NCBI GenBank assembly: GCA_003561515.1
Contig: PWWL01000053.1
Coordinates: 1-37,184 of the forward strand
Length of the DNA stretch: 37,184 nucleotides
Direction of reading: 5' to 3'
Source: Balneolaceae bacterium
GTDB taxonomy: Bacteria > Bacteroidota > Rhodothermia > Balneolales > Balneolaceae
The first letter of the stretch is position 1. Every line of letters begins with the position of its first letter. Of the stretch, positions 1 to 8,082 are shown one piece after another. The notes beneath the pieces were generated by a model. It saw nothing but the letters and a program-made list of their open reading frames with translations. It ran no database searches and was not told where the DNA came from. The translations under genes and the position numbers were made by a program.

Positions 1-160
1 ATTGTTGATTGTTGATTGTTGATTGTTGATTGTTGATTTTTTGCCCTTTCCCCCAATCTGCAATCATTCAATCTGCAATTTTACAATTTGCAATTTCCCC
101 AATCTGCAATTTCCGATCTGCAATCCCCCCAATCTGCAATCTGCAATCCTCCCATTCCCC
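1..160. repeat. Simple-sequence repeats upstream of paaZ
   Basis: Five head-to-tail copies of the 7-mer ATTGTTG occupy bases 1-35. They are followed to about 160 by an irregular array of the motif ATCTGCAAT (five exact copies plus variants such as ATTTGCAAT) separated by C-rich spacers. A 60-codon reading frame through it is built only of the repeat and is not credible as a gene. Such arrays are common between genes in this group of bacteria. The left edge is cut by the window, so the array may be longer. Confidence 0.85.
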
Positions 161-208
161 GATCTTTTATTATCTTCCGCTAAATAATAACAACATAACT
201 GCCATAGC

Positions 209-2248
209 ATGAAGGTAACCTCCTATTCTCAGGGAAAATGGATTGAAAAGGGAACATCAACCGATATGATCAGTGCCGTGACCGGCAAACCCGTGGCAGC
301 ACTGATTGAAGCTGATCTGGATTACAAAGCCATGTGCGATTATGCACGAACCACCGGGGGACCCAAACTCCGGGAGATGACCATTCACCAGCGCGCGTTC
401 AGAATCAAGTTCCTCGGCCAGTATCTGATGAAGCACAAGGAGGAGTTTTATGAGCTCTCCACACATACCGGAGCTACCCGTCGCGACTCGTGGATCGACA
501 TTGAGGGAGGAATCGGCTCCATCTTTACGCTTTCGAGCAAGGCCAGAATCGAGCTTTCCGATCTCCCCTTTCACGTGGAGGGCGGAGTGGAACGGCTCTC
601 GCGCGGCGGCACCTTTATGGGGCAGCACATCTGCGTTCCCAAACACGGTTTAGGAGTTCATATCAATGCATTCAACTTCCCGATATGGGGAATGCTTGAG
701 AAGTTTGCCCCGGCATTCATTGCCGGAATGCCGTCCATCATCAAGCCGTCACCGCTTGGATCCTATCTTGCACATGCCGTTTTCAAAAAGATGATTGATT
801 CGGAACTGCTGCCCGAAGGTTCAGTACAGTTCATTGCCGCCGACAAACCGGGCGATCTTCTCGATTACCTTACCAGCCAGGATGTTGTGGCCTTTACCGG
901 ATCTGCAGAAACAGGCCGTAAACTTAAGGCGCATCCCAATATCATCGCCAACAGCATACCGTTTAACCTGGAGGCCGATTCACTCAACTGCTCCATTCTC
1001 GGGCCCGATGTAACGCCCGGTATGGAAGAGTTCTCGCTTTTCATAAAGGAAGTAGCGAACGAGATGACGGTGAAGACCGGACAGAAGTGTACCGCCATTC
1101 GGCGAACCATAGTACCGGCGGGACTAACCGATGATGTAGTTTCAGCACTCAGGGCGAGGCTCGAGAAAACAACCATCGGTGATCCTGCAAAAGAAGAAAC
1201 ACGGATGGGGCCGCTGGCAAGTGCGCTGCAGTCGAACCGATTCGAGGAGCAGTACAACCGGCTTACAGAAGTGACCGATACCGTTTATGCGGCAGATAAT
1301 GGCCTGAAGGACGCATTTACAAACCCCAGGGTGCTGCTATGCCACAAGCCATTGGAAGTGGACGATGTACACACCATCGAAGCGTTCGGGCCGGTAACCA
1401 CGGTTCTGCCATATCAGAATATCGATGAAGCCATTGCCATCGCCAACAAGGCCGACGGATCTCTCGTGGGCTCTCTATTCACCGCCGATGACGATGTGGC
1501 GCGCGTCATTACCATGGGCTGTGCACCCTATCACGGCCGGTTTATGATTGTGAACCGCCACTCCGCGAAAGAATCTACCGGACACGGTTCGCCCATGCCT
1601 CACATGGTTCACGGCGGACCCGGCCGGGCAGGCGGCGGAGAAGAGCTTGGCGGCGCCCGTGCAGTACTTCACAACATGCAGCGCGTGGCACTTCAGGGTT
1701 CGCCCACCACGCTGATGAACATTGTGCAGCAGTACATCAAGGGCGCCGAAACCAAAGAATCTGACATCCACCCGTTCAGGAAGTATTTTGAAGAGCTCAC
1801 AGTTGGCGAAGCCCTTACTACACATCGCCGCACCGTTACCGAAGCCGACATTGTGAATTTTGGATCGCTCAGCGGTGATCACTTTTATGCCCATTTCGAT
1901 GAGATCGCCGCTAAAGATTCCCTGTTCGGCAGGCGCGTGGCTCACGGCTATTTTGTGCTGTCGGCCGCCGCGGGCATGTTTGTGCACCCCTCCCCCGGTC
2001 CGGTGATGCTGAATTACGGGCTGGAGGATCTGCGATTTTTGGCACCGGTGTATCCCGGTGATACCATACAGGCAAAGCTGATTGTGAAGAAGAAAACGGT
2101 GCGCCAGAAACGTGAGACGGACAAGGATCCGTACGGAATGGTCTGGTTCGATGTGCATGTGATTAACCAGAATGAGGAGATGGTGGCCGAGTACACCATT
2201 CTTACTTTGATTAAAAGAAAAAAACGGCTTGATATTGACCTGGATTAA
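209..2248 (+). CDS. paaZ: Bifunctional PaaZ: oxepin-CoA hydrolase / 3-oxo-5,6-dehydrosuberyl-CoA semialdehyde dehydrogenase
   Basis: The 679-residue protein matches the usual length of PaaZ (E. coli about 681). Residues 1 to about 510 form an aldehyde dehydrogenase domain with the general base E255 (in NLEAD) and the nucleophile C294 (in GQKCTAIRR). Residues about 525-679 form a MaoC-like hydratase domain with the D557-x4-H562 pair in GDHFYAHFD. In phenylacetate catabolism the C-terminal domain opens the oxepin-CoA ring and the N-terminal domain oxidises the resulting aldehyde; both act in the cytoplasm. All four key residues are present, so the enzyme should be active. No other paa gene lies beside it, so it is either a lone copy or part of a scattered pathway. 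The ATG at 209 has no Shine-Dalgarno, as elsewhere in the window. Confidence 0.95.
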   Translation: MKVTSYSQGKWIEKGTSTDMISAVTGKPVAALIEADLDYKAMCDYARTTGGPKLREMTIHQRAFRIKFLGQYLMKHKEEFYELSTHTGATRRDSWIDIEGGIGSIFTLSSKARIELSDLPFHVEGGVERLSRGGTFMGQHICVPKHGLGVHINAFNFPIWGMLEKFAPAFIAGMPSIIKPSPLGSYLAHAVFKKMIDSELLPEGSVQFIAADKPGDLLDYLTSQDVVAFTGSAETGRKLKAHPNIIANSIPFNLEADSLNCSILGPDVTPGMEEFSLFIKEVANEMTVKTGQKCTAIRRTIVPAGLTDDVVSALRARLEKTTIGDPAKEETRMGPLASALQSNRFEEQYNRLTEVTDTVYAADNGLKDAFTNPRVLLCHKPLEVDDVHTIEAFGPVTTVLPYQNIDEAIAIANKADGSLVGSLFTADDDVARVITMGCAPYHGRFMIVNRHSAKESTGHGSPMPHMVHGGPGRAGGGEELGGARAVLHNMQRVALQGSPTTLMNIVQQYIKGAETKESDIHPFRKYFEELTVGEALTTHRRTVTEADIVNFGSLSGDHFYAHFDEIAAKDSLFGRRVAHGYFVLSAAAGMFVHPSPGPVMLNYGLEDLRFLAPVYPGDTIQAKLIVKKKTVRQKRETDKDPYGMVWFDVHVINQNEEMVAEYTILTLIKRKKRLDIDLD

Positions 2249-2351
2249 TCCGGCAGCATTTAGTCACAATCCGAATTAAGCCTGCCAAAGAAAAGTTGCG
2301 AGTTTCTTATCTTGAGACAGATTGCTAGCCGATTCGGGTTCAGGACTTATT

Positions 2352-2428
2352 CGGCATGTGGCGCAGCCCGCTAGCGCGCTTCGTTCGGGACGAAGAGGCA
2401 GCATGTTCAAATCCTGTTAACCCGACCA
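2352..2428 (+). tRNA. Degenerate tRNA-Pro(CGG), probably a pseudogene
   Basis: A 77-nt cloverleaf with encoded CCA can be drawn. The D stem is GCGC/GCGC, the anticodon stem CTTCG/CGAAG encloses the loop TTCGGGA (anticodon CGG), and the T loop is TTCAAAT. The fold is damaged, however. The acceptor strands CGGCATG and TAACCCG have two mismatches, the T stem GCATG/CCTGT has one, and the invariant G19 of the D loop is C. The six bases CGGGTT at 2336 would pair perfectly with the 3' acceptor strand, as if the 5' strand had been split by a 17-nt insertion. It is probably a decayed or redundant copy, although a poor functional tRNA cannot be excluded. Confidence 0.6.
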
Positions 2429-2527
2429 TTTCCACGTTTACTACCTGAAGCCTGCAGCATCAGGCTACGGTATACGGGAGTTCAATTCCGTGTCCGGTTT
2501 ACTAAAACCTTTCAACAATTCACACCC

Positions 2528-3082
2528 ATGGCAAAATCACTCAAAGGGCTGGTCCGCCTCATGAAATATCAAAAACTGCTGACGGAACGAGCCATTGACC
2601 AAATCCCTGAAGAGCAAACCTATGAAGTTCTCCCTGGCTTTGAGCATTCTGTCGCCGTGCTTATGAAGCATATCAGCGGCAACCTGCACTCTCACTGGAC
2701 CAACTTCAGAACCGAAGACGGTGAAAAACCCTGGCGCAACCGTGAAGGCGAATTTGAGGATACCTTTGCAAACGGGCAGGAGTTAATGGAGCACTGGAAT
2801 CGCGGATGGGAAACGTTCTTCATAGCGATGGATTCGATTTCAGACGATGAGACTGAGTCCTTCATGTATATTCGGAATGAGGGGCACACCCTTGCCGAGG
2901 CGGCCATGCGGTCGTTGTCTCACATCTCCTACCACACCGGACAAATCGTAATGATAGCCCGCTGCTTTGCCGGGGAAAACTGGAACTCGCTTTCAGTGCC
3001 AAAAGGGAAAACGGAAGAGTACAACAGGAAGAAGTTTGCACAGGAAAAGTCGATCGGATTCTACAAAGAAAGGCTCAAATAA
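2528..3082 (+). CDS. DinB-like protein (DUF1572 family)
   Basis: This 184-residue protein has the four-helix DinB/YfiT fold signature. Three histidines, H48 (VLMKHISGN), H132 and H136 (SLSHISYHTGQI), are spaced like the metal-binding triad of the superfamily. The stretch SHISYHTGQIVMIAR is typical of DUF1572 members. Related proteins bind a divalent metal, and some transfer or cleave small thiols, but the substrate here is unknown. It is cytoplasmic, with no signal peptide. It stands alone, in the same direction as the damaged tRNA upstream. The start at 2528 gives MAKSLKGL, a plausible amino terminus. Confidence 0.8.
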   Translation: MAKSLKGLVRLMKYQKLLTERAIDQIPEEQTYEVLPGFEHSVAVLMKHISGNLHSHWTNFRTEDGEKPWRNREGEFEDTFANGQELMEHWNRGWETFFIAMDSISDDETESFMYIRNEGHTLAEAAMRSLSHISYHTGQIVMIARCFAGENWNSLSVPKGKTEEYNRKKFAQEKSIGFYKERLK

Positions 3083-3667
3083 ATCGCGAACTAATAAACT
3101 GCCCCTTCAATGGGTAGCAAAAAAATCTATTAACCGCAGAGTAATAAACACACCAAGCCAAGCGGCACAACAGATAGGACAAAAGCAATACAGAATAAAA
3201 AAAGAAAGCCTTTCACCCGGGAATACTCTGACAGCTATCAGCAATACGTGTGGATATTCTGTATAACTTGCAGGACGATGATCACCGTAGTTCACACCAT
3301 CCGGGCCTGAGATTCTTGTTCCGGGAAAAAGGCTCCGGTTTCAGATTGTCGTGCATTTGACAAATCCGACAAAGTCGGATTGGGACGACTTTTTAGGGCC
3401 GCCATATAGGTCATAATACAGACTCACTGACCTGAAATCATTATATCAAACCAGGTTTGATCAATGATTCTATTTGTAATATAACCCGTTTTAATAATGG
3501 TACAATATGTGCGATTTATGTTCTTTTAAGAACTTTTATAGAAGATCATGCCTAGTTGCATGTATGCATTATGGTTTTGTTTGATCAGGTAAACAGAAAA
3601 ATTTTTTACCGTGATCAATGACCGCTCGTGCTTCCTCCGAAAGGCCTCAATTCCCTGAGCAGTTTGA
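3083..3667. other. Gene-free stretch between DinB and mreB
   Basis: About 585 bases lie between two convergent genes. The only clear structure is a small perfect hairpin, AATCCGAC-AAA-GTCGGATT at 3363-3381, which is not followed directly by a T-run. The short reading frames on both strands have no recognisable motif, and the minus-strand one (3107-3295) is only a hydrophobic, cysteine-rich stretch. I see no RNA gene. Confidence 0.6.
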
Positions 3668-4744
3668 TCAAATTAAAACGGACTGGTACTCTTCATGTTT
3701 ATCGAGGATTTCACCGGCACCTTCCACAACCGTGGTGAGCGGATTATCGGCGATATGCACGGGAAGATCAATTGCTTCGGAAATCAGGCGGTCTATCCCC
3801 TTCAGGAGGGCTCCGCCGCCCGTTAGCATAATTCCCCGATCCAGAATGTCTGCTCCCAATTCGGGTGGCGTATTTTCAAGGGATTTTGTTACAGCGTCGA
3901 GACAGGCATTAACTGTTTCTGAAATAGCTTCCCGAACATCGCGCGGTGTAATGGTGAGCGTTTTGGGCACACCGCTTACAAGATTTCGGCCTTTGGTTAG
4001 TGTTTCTTTCTCATTTTCGGCCGGAACTGCTGATCCAATTTCATGTTTTATTTTTTCAGCAGCTCGTTCACTGATCAGCAGATTGTACTTGCGTCGCACA
4101 TAGCTCACAATTTCCTCGTTCATCTGCTCACCGCCAATTCGAATGGATTGTGAATAAACAATGCCCGACAACGATATAATGGCGATCTCCGTTGTGCCTC
4201 CGCCAATATCGACCACCATATTTCCGACAGGTTCTTTCACATCGAGTCCTAGCCCTACGGCAGCGGCTACTGTCTCCTCAACAAGAAATACTTCTTTTGC
4301 CCCAGCGTTTTCGGCACTGTCGCGTACGGCCATCCGCTCAACCGCTGTAATTCCATTGGGTACCGTTATAAATAGTCTTTTGATTGACGAAAACCATTTT
4401 CTATCCATCACTTTCCGGATCATTTCACGCATCATCTTCTCCGCGATCTCAAAATCGGCGATAACTCCCCCCTTCAGAGGACGTACCGTTCGGATTTTCT
4501 TATGAGTTTTCTCGTGCATCAGCTGCGCTTCATGGCCAAAAGCAATGGTATTGCCTTTTGAGTCTAAAGCAACGATTGTTGGTTCGTTTAATACAACTCC
4601 CTGCCCGAGAGCATAGATTAGTGTATTAGTAGTGCCCAAATCGATTGCAAGGTCGGTATTCAAAGAACCGAAAAATCCCGTTTTTTTGCGTTTAGTTTTT
4701 ACCTGCTTTTTTGTTTTTTCTTCAACGGGTGTTTCCGTGTGCAT
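3668..4744 (-). CDS. mreB: Rod-shape-determining actin homologue MreB
   Basis: MreB forms ATP-dependent filaments under the inner membrane and directs elongation of the cell wall. This 358-residue protein has the actin-fold motifs in order: phosphate-1 DLGTTNT (35-41), connect-1 around VEETVAAAVG (155-164), phosphate-2 DIGGGTTE (179-186) and the adenosine motif MLTGGGALLKG near 310-318. Compared with typical MreB it carries about 25 extra, very lysine-rich N-terminal residues before the conserved core, which might help membrane contact (inference). No mreC, mreD, pbp2 or rodA gene lies beside it, so this is either a second, orphan copy or a split mre locus. A perfect palindrome lies 44 bases upstream of the start. 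Confidence 0.95.
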   Translation of the reverse strand: MHTETPVEEKTKKQVKTKRKKTGFFGSLNTDLAIDLGTTNTLIYALGQGVVLNEPTIVALDSKGNTIAFGHEAQLMHEKTHKKIRTVRPLKGGVIADFEIAEKMMREMIRKVMDRKWFSSIKRLFITVPNGITAVERMAVRDSAENAGAKEVFLVEETVAAAVGLGLDVKEPVGNMVVDIGGGTTEIAIISLSGIVYSQSIRIGGEQMNEEIVSYVRRKYNLLISERAAEKIKHEIGSAVPAENEKETLTKGRNLVSGVPKTLTITPRDVREAISETVNACLDAVTKSLENTPPELGADILDRGIMLTGGGALLKGIDRLISEAIDLPVHIADNPLTTVVEGAGEILDKHEEYQSVLI

Positions 4745-4787
4745 GTGAGATCCGATAATTGATGGTATAGATAGGTAATTGATAACC

Positions 4788-4809
4788 GGTGAATAAATGT
4801 TTATTCACC
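4788..4809. promoter_or_regulatory. Perfect 22-bp palindrome upstream of mreB
   Basis: The arms GGTGAATAAA (4788-4797) and TTTATTCACC (4800-4809) are exact inverse complements with a 2-base centre. The site lies 44 bases upstream of the mreB start and about 280 bases upstream of the divergent DUF805 gene. The size and perfect symmetry suit an operator for a dimeric regulator. The loop is too short for a stable RNA hairpin, which favours a DNA site. The regulator is unknown. Confidence 0.5.
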
Positions 4810-5091
4810 AAAGAGAATGTTCACTGATGTATGAACGACAAGTCTCCGGTATTCGTGAACGGGACTTAGCCAGTTTGTATTCTGCTCAACCGGAAATGTT
4901 TCTTTTAAAGCCGGTTTTATTCATTTCATTTATAAAAAGCAGGTTACAGGTTATTGTTTGAATCTTACAAATAAATTCTTCATAATTATGCACGAGCTTT
5001 TCTGACGTAAACGGGTGCCACAAGAATGTAACATATTGAAGTGCGGCGTCCGGATAATTTACTCACTAACCAAAACAATAGGGATAAATTC

Positions 5092-5454
5092 ATGAATGAA
5101 CTAATCGAATGGTACCTGAAACCATTAAAGCAATATGTTGACTTTGATGGCCGTGCGCGCCGAAAAGAGTATTGGATTTTTCTGTTGGGAAATATTCTAA
5201 TTTCGATCATTTTGGGCGGTGCGGGTTTTGCAATAGGCGGTGGTAGTGAGTTCTTAAGCTCATTATTTTCTCTATTTGTCTTTATACCGTCGATTGCTGT
5301 AGGTGTAAGGCGGCTTCATGATATCGGCCGAAGCGGCTGGTGGTACCTGATAGGCCTGGTTCCTGTAATCGGGTTCTTTGTATTGCTCTACTTCTTTTTG
5401 TTAGAGGGCGACTCTGCTGCAAATGAATATGGCCCGAATCCAAAGGCGATCTGA
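5092..5454 (+). CDS. DUF805 small integral membrane protein
   Basis: The 120-residue protein begins MNELIEWYLKPLKQYVDFDG and continues GRARRKEYWIF, the usual DUF805 opening. It has three hydrophobic segments (about 27-48, 55-70, 83-103), and the conserved VGVRRLHDIGRSGWWYL lies before the last one. The C-terminal GDSAANEYGPNP is also typical. I chose the ATG at 5092 because family members start with this segment; an upstream GTG at 5041 would add 17 atypical residues. It is an inner-membrane protein of unknown function. It is transcribed divergently from mreB and shares its upstream region. Confidence 0.9.
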   Translation: MNELIEWYLKPLKQYVDFDGRARRKEYWIFLLGNILISIILGGAGFAIGGGSEFLSSLFSLFVFIPSIAVGVRRLHDIGRSGWWYLIGLVPVIGFFVLLYFFLLEGDSAANEYGPNPKAI

Positions 5455-5591
5455 CCGGATTTATGTAAGATAACCGACTGTGAAAATTGTAGAATAGAGA
5501 ATAGTGGGCCTTCCCGAAACTCACTATCGATCATGTTTCCCCGCTGCGGGACAGGCTATTAGTCCGGCCAAACTCTTGAATTAGCTGGCAT

Positions 5592-5624
5592 AAAAAAGCT
5601 CCTGATTAGAGTTTAAACAGGAGC
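5592..5624 (-). terminator. Intrinsic terminator overlapping the end of the small HTH-like gene
   Basis: Read on the minus strand, GCTCCTG (5624-5618) pairs perfectly with CAGGAGC (5604-5598) and is followed at once by six T residues. The 5' arm lies inside the last codons of the 54-codon gene and its stop codon sits in the loop, so gene and terminator are interlocked. It would also end any transcript coming from the fic remnant. Confidence 0.85.
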
Positions 5625-5770
5625 TTGTACGTCGGGCTTGGAATCTTGAGATCATCATAGATCTTCGTAATCTGATATACATTAATCTTGTAATATTTTG
5701 CATTCTGGATCATGGGTTTTTCCCAAAGCTCTTTGAATAGCTTAGTCCTATTAAAAGTGATGTTTTTCAT
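5606..5770 (-). CDS. 54-residue HTH-like small protein
   Basis: The frame starts at an ATG (5770) with MKNITFNRTKLFKELWEKPM and ends ...IPSPTYKLLFKL. The segment from LFKELWEKPM to LKIPSP aligns without gaps to a widespread bacterial domain of the pattern LYELVWSKPMTKLAKEYGIS...LKKICKKLNIPVP, a presumed helix-turn-helix. Conserved positions are the W, the PM pair, the A-K and Y, the I before the turn, the K, and the final IP-P. The usual GYW ending of the domain is missing, so this may be a minimal form or a remnant. It is 87 bases downstream of the broken fic gene on the same strand and ends in its own terminator. Function unknown; DNA binding is an inference. Confidence 0.6.
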   Translation of the reverse strand: MKNITFNRTKLFKELWEKPMIQNAKYYKINVYQITKIYDDLKIPSPTYKLLFKL

Positions 5771-5856
5771 AGTTTGGTTGATAAGACACTATTTACAATC
5801 ATACTTCTCCAAAAAACTAGTCAGATAGGCTGGTCATTAATTTCGAAGGGAAATCA

Positions 5857-7334
5857 TCAACTAACATCGATAAAAACTTCTTGATATTTGTTCTCCAATA
5901 ACCTGACTTCATCATCGGTAAACGCTTCAAATTCTCTGTTCAAAGCACGTTTAGAAAGTTTGCCGCTATTTTGACGCAATAAACCGATCAAGTTTTCCAT
6001 CTTTTTATCAGGCATGTCGAAATGCTCCTGTATGAAGGTTCTCATTTTATCATGGCACTCAAGATACTGTACTTCTTCCAGCAGTGATTTGAGAACCGTT
6101 TCTTCTACACACTCATAAAGAAATTCCGCCTGCTTCGTCGCATCAAAGTAGCGGTAGAGATCGATGGTTTCATTTAAAACCTCAACATTTCCATCCGGTG
6201 TCGGTTTCCATTTAATGAAATCAAGGCGTGGTTTGGAAAATGATTCCAGGACGTTTCTGTAATCATCAATCCGATCCAAAATGACAGCTGAAACCGGGAT
6301 TATAAGTCTTTTGGAGAGAATCCTTTTCGGGCCAACACATGATGAAACAGATACCGGTGTACGCGGCCGTTCCCATCAGCGAATGGGTGGATAAATACAA
6401 ACCCAAATGCAATTGTAGACGAAGCTAAGACAGGATCATATTCACTGCCAATGAGAGACTTATTGCTTTTTAACAGGCCATGGATAAGCTGTGGTAAATC
6501 CTGCCATTTGGCAGATATATGATCCGGAAGGGGCTTGCCAGCAACCCGGTTATGTACACCGACAAATCCCCATTCTTCTCGCCAGCCCATATCAACAAAC
6601 CGTCTGTCTTCAATTACAATCTCCTGGAGTCGAAGCAATTCTTCTTCAGTAAGGTCTTTTTGTCCGGCCTGTCCGATTGCTTTTCCCCAGCGTTGTACCC
6701 TGTTTTCAGGAGGGGTTTCCCCTTCGATGGCATACGAAGCTTTGGAGTCTTTTTGCAGTAGAAAAGCTGCGGCTCGTGATAGTAGATCCGGGTGTATTTT
6801 TCCTATCGTATCAGATACTTTCTTTTTCAGCTCTTCAGTACAAAACCGTTCGAGTTTTTCAGTGCGGTATATTAGCGGACAAAAATCCCTGTTTCCCGGC
6901 AGGTTATTCCACACACGATGTCGCTGTGATCTTTGTTTTGGGCCGGGGTATTGCAAACCGGGATCAAGAGCCTCAACATAATTCCCTCTTTTTGCATCTT
7001 CTACGTTGAGATTATCATCCATCAGCCATTCATAAAAAAACCAAATTCTACGGCTGTTTCGGCTTGTTGGCTGGTCTTTTACAATTTATTCAATTTCACT
7101 TTTATTGACAGTCTCAAAGAGTTTTTTGAGAACCAACAGATCCACTCCTTCGTACTTAAGCGCAAATGTGAGGTGGCCAAGAAGAGTTGATAAAGGTTCC
7201 CGTCCGGTTTTAAACACACGCCACTTACCCTCAGTATAGCTTCTGTGCTTCTTACTTATTGCAGAAATCAATTCTGGCAAAGGTACCGCTAAATCGTAGA
7301 AATGTATTAAAGCGCTATATCCGGCCAGCTTCAT
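5857..7334 (-). pseudogene. Fic-family AMPylase-like gene, broken by a stop codon and a frameshift
   Basis: Three consecutive minus-strand reading frames together spell one Fic protein of about 492 residues. Part 1 (7334-7086, MKLAGYSALIHFYD...) ends at an in-frame TAA, after which the same frame continues (IVKDQPTSRNSRRIWFFYEWL) into part 2. Part 2 carries an intact Fic motif HPFADGNGRVHR and the inhibitory-helix motif SYAIEG of self-inhibited Fic proteins. Near 6309 one base appears lost: restoring it joins ...RKGFSPK to LIIPVSAVILDRIDDYRNVLE in part 3, which runs to 5857. Fic enzymes transfer AMP from ATP to a protein hydroxyl group. The catalytic core is still readable in one frame, but the complete protein cannot be made without suppression of both lesions. 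Confidence 0.88.
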
Positions 7335-7533
7335 ACCGGTTTCAAAAAGTATAATTTCTGAAAACGGTTATATTTTCTTCAAGTCGATTATTCTCAGCCA
7401 TAATTCGTCAAAACCGATTACTTTTGGTGAGGGTTTGGTCAAATTTATAAGTTAATGTCTATTCGGCACCAATCCTTCACATTCGTTCAGGCCTGGCTTC
7501 TCGCCCTGCGAGCATTGCAAGAATTTGAAACAT

Positions 7534-7567
7534 AAAAAAAGCCCTCACCTGATAGCAGATGAAGGCT
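7534..7567 (-). terminator. Intrinsic terminator of tRNA-Leu
   Basis: On the minus strand, immediately after the tRNA 3' end, AGCCTTCATCTG pairs with CAGGTGAGGGCT across a 4-base loop, and a run of seven T residues follows. This is a standard rho-independent terminator. Confidence 0.9.
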
Positions 7568-7569
7568 TG

Positions 7570-7657
7570 TACCTCGGGCCGGGCTCGAACCGGCACTGGC
7601 ATTTAAATACCAATTGGATTTTAAGTCCAACGCGTCTACCAATTCCGCCACCGAGGC
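7570..7657 (-). tRNA. tRNA-Leu(TAA)
   Basis: This is an 88-nt class II tRNA. The acceptor stem GCCTCGG/CCGAGGT has a G1-U72 pair as in other leucine tRNAs. The D arm reads GCGGAATTGGTAGACGC. The anticodon stem TTGGA/TCCAA encloses CTTAAAA (anticodon TAA), followed by a long variable arm. The T arm GCCGG-TTCGAGC-CCGGC is perfect. The discriminator base is A and CCA is not encoded. Confidence 0.95.
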
Positions 7658-7724
7658 TTAGATTGATGTACAGAATTTAAATATACGGCGAACTTTTTCA
7701 TTTCCACAAACCGATTTATCGGCC

Positions 7725-7934
7725 TTAAGACTTATCCATGCAATAATCTGACGGTGACACGTGAAGAGTATAAAAAATACCTCCGCTTCCGCAGGATTCT
7801 AGTTCTCTCTGCACCGGATGATCCTCAGAAGCGGAGGTCCCATCTTGATTCCGTCTTGATCTAATCTGCTCTGTTAAATAAGCACTCAGCTGTCTCAACT
7901 CTGGCCGAATTCTAGCATATCTTTTATCCGGCAT
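7725..7934 (-). CDS. Possible short protein of unknown function (weak)
   Basis: An ATG-started frame of 69 residues begins MPDKRYARIRPELRQLSAYL. The first 30 residues are charged and helix-prone and look protein-like. The second half is encoded by a terminator-like hairpin (7773-7838) and looks random, so the frame may be the 5' remnant of a gene or chance. I recognise no family. It lies between tRNA-Leu and yjbQ. Confidence 0.2.
   Translation of the reverse strand: MPDKRYARIRPELRQLSAYLTEQIRSRRNQDGTSASEDHPVQRELESCGSGGIFYTLHVSPSDYCMDKS
7773..7838 (-). terminator. Long terminator-like hairpin
   Basis: On the minus strand ACCTCCGCTTC (7838-7828) pairs perfectly with GAAGCGGAGGT (7789-7779), an inner AGGAT/ATCCT pairing extends the stem, and ATTTTTTAT follows. 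It looks like an intrinsic terminator for a minus-strand transcript, although no convincing gene lies just upstream. A small RNA ending here is an alternative. Confidence 0.5.
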
Positions 7935-8082
7935 CTTCACTTACATATGCGCAAAGCCGAACAAAATAGTGTCATCGTTGAGATTAAAATTTTCTAAATC
8001 TCAAAAATGATCCTTGAATTAACTGAATTATGTTTAAGCTATCCCTGTCTTGATAAAAGCAGATGACCAATATCCCAACATA

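Noticed and set aside
2430-2510. A second tRNA-like sequence after the degenerate tRNA-Pro
   Set aside because: Only a T-arm-like segment and an unrelated 5-pair stem with an 11-base loop are present; no complete cloverleaf can be drawn.
3107-3295. Minus-strand frame of 62 residues with a hydrophobic, cysteine-rich end
   Set aside because: No recognisable family, no conserved context, and composition typical of chance translation of AT-rich sequence.
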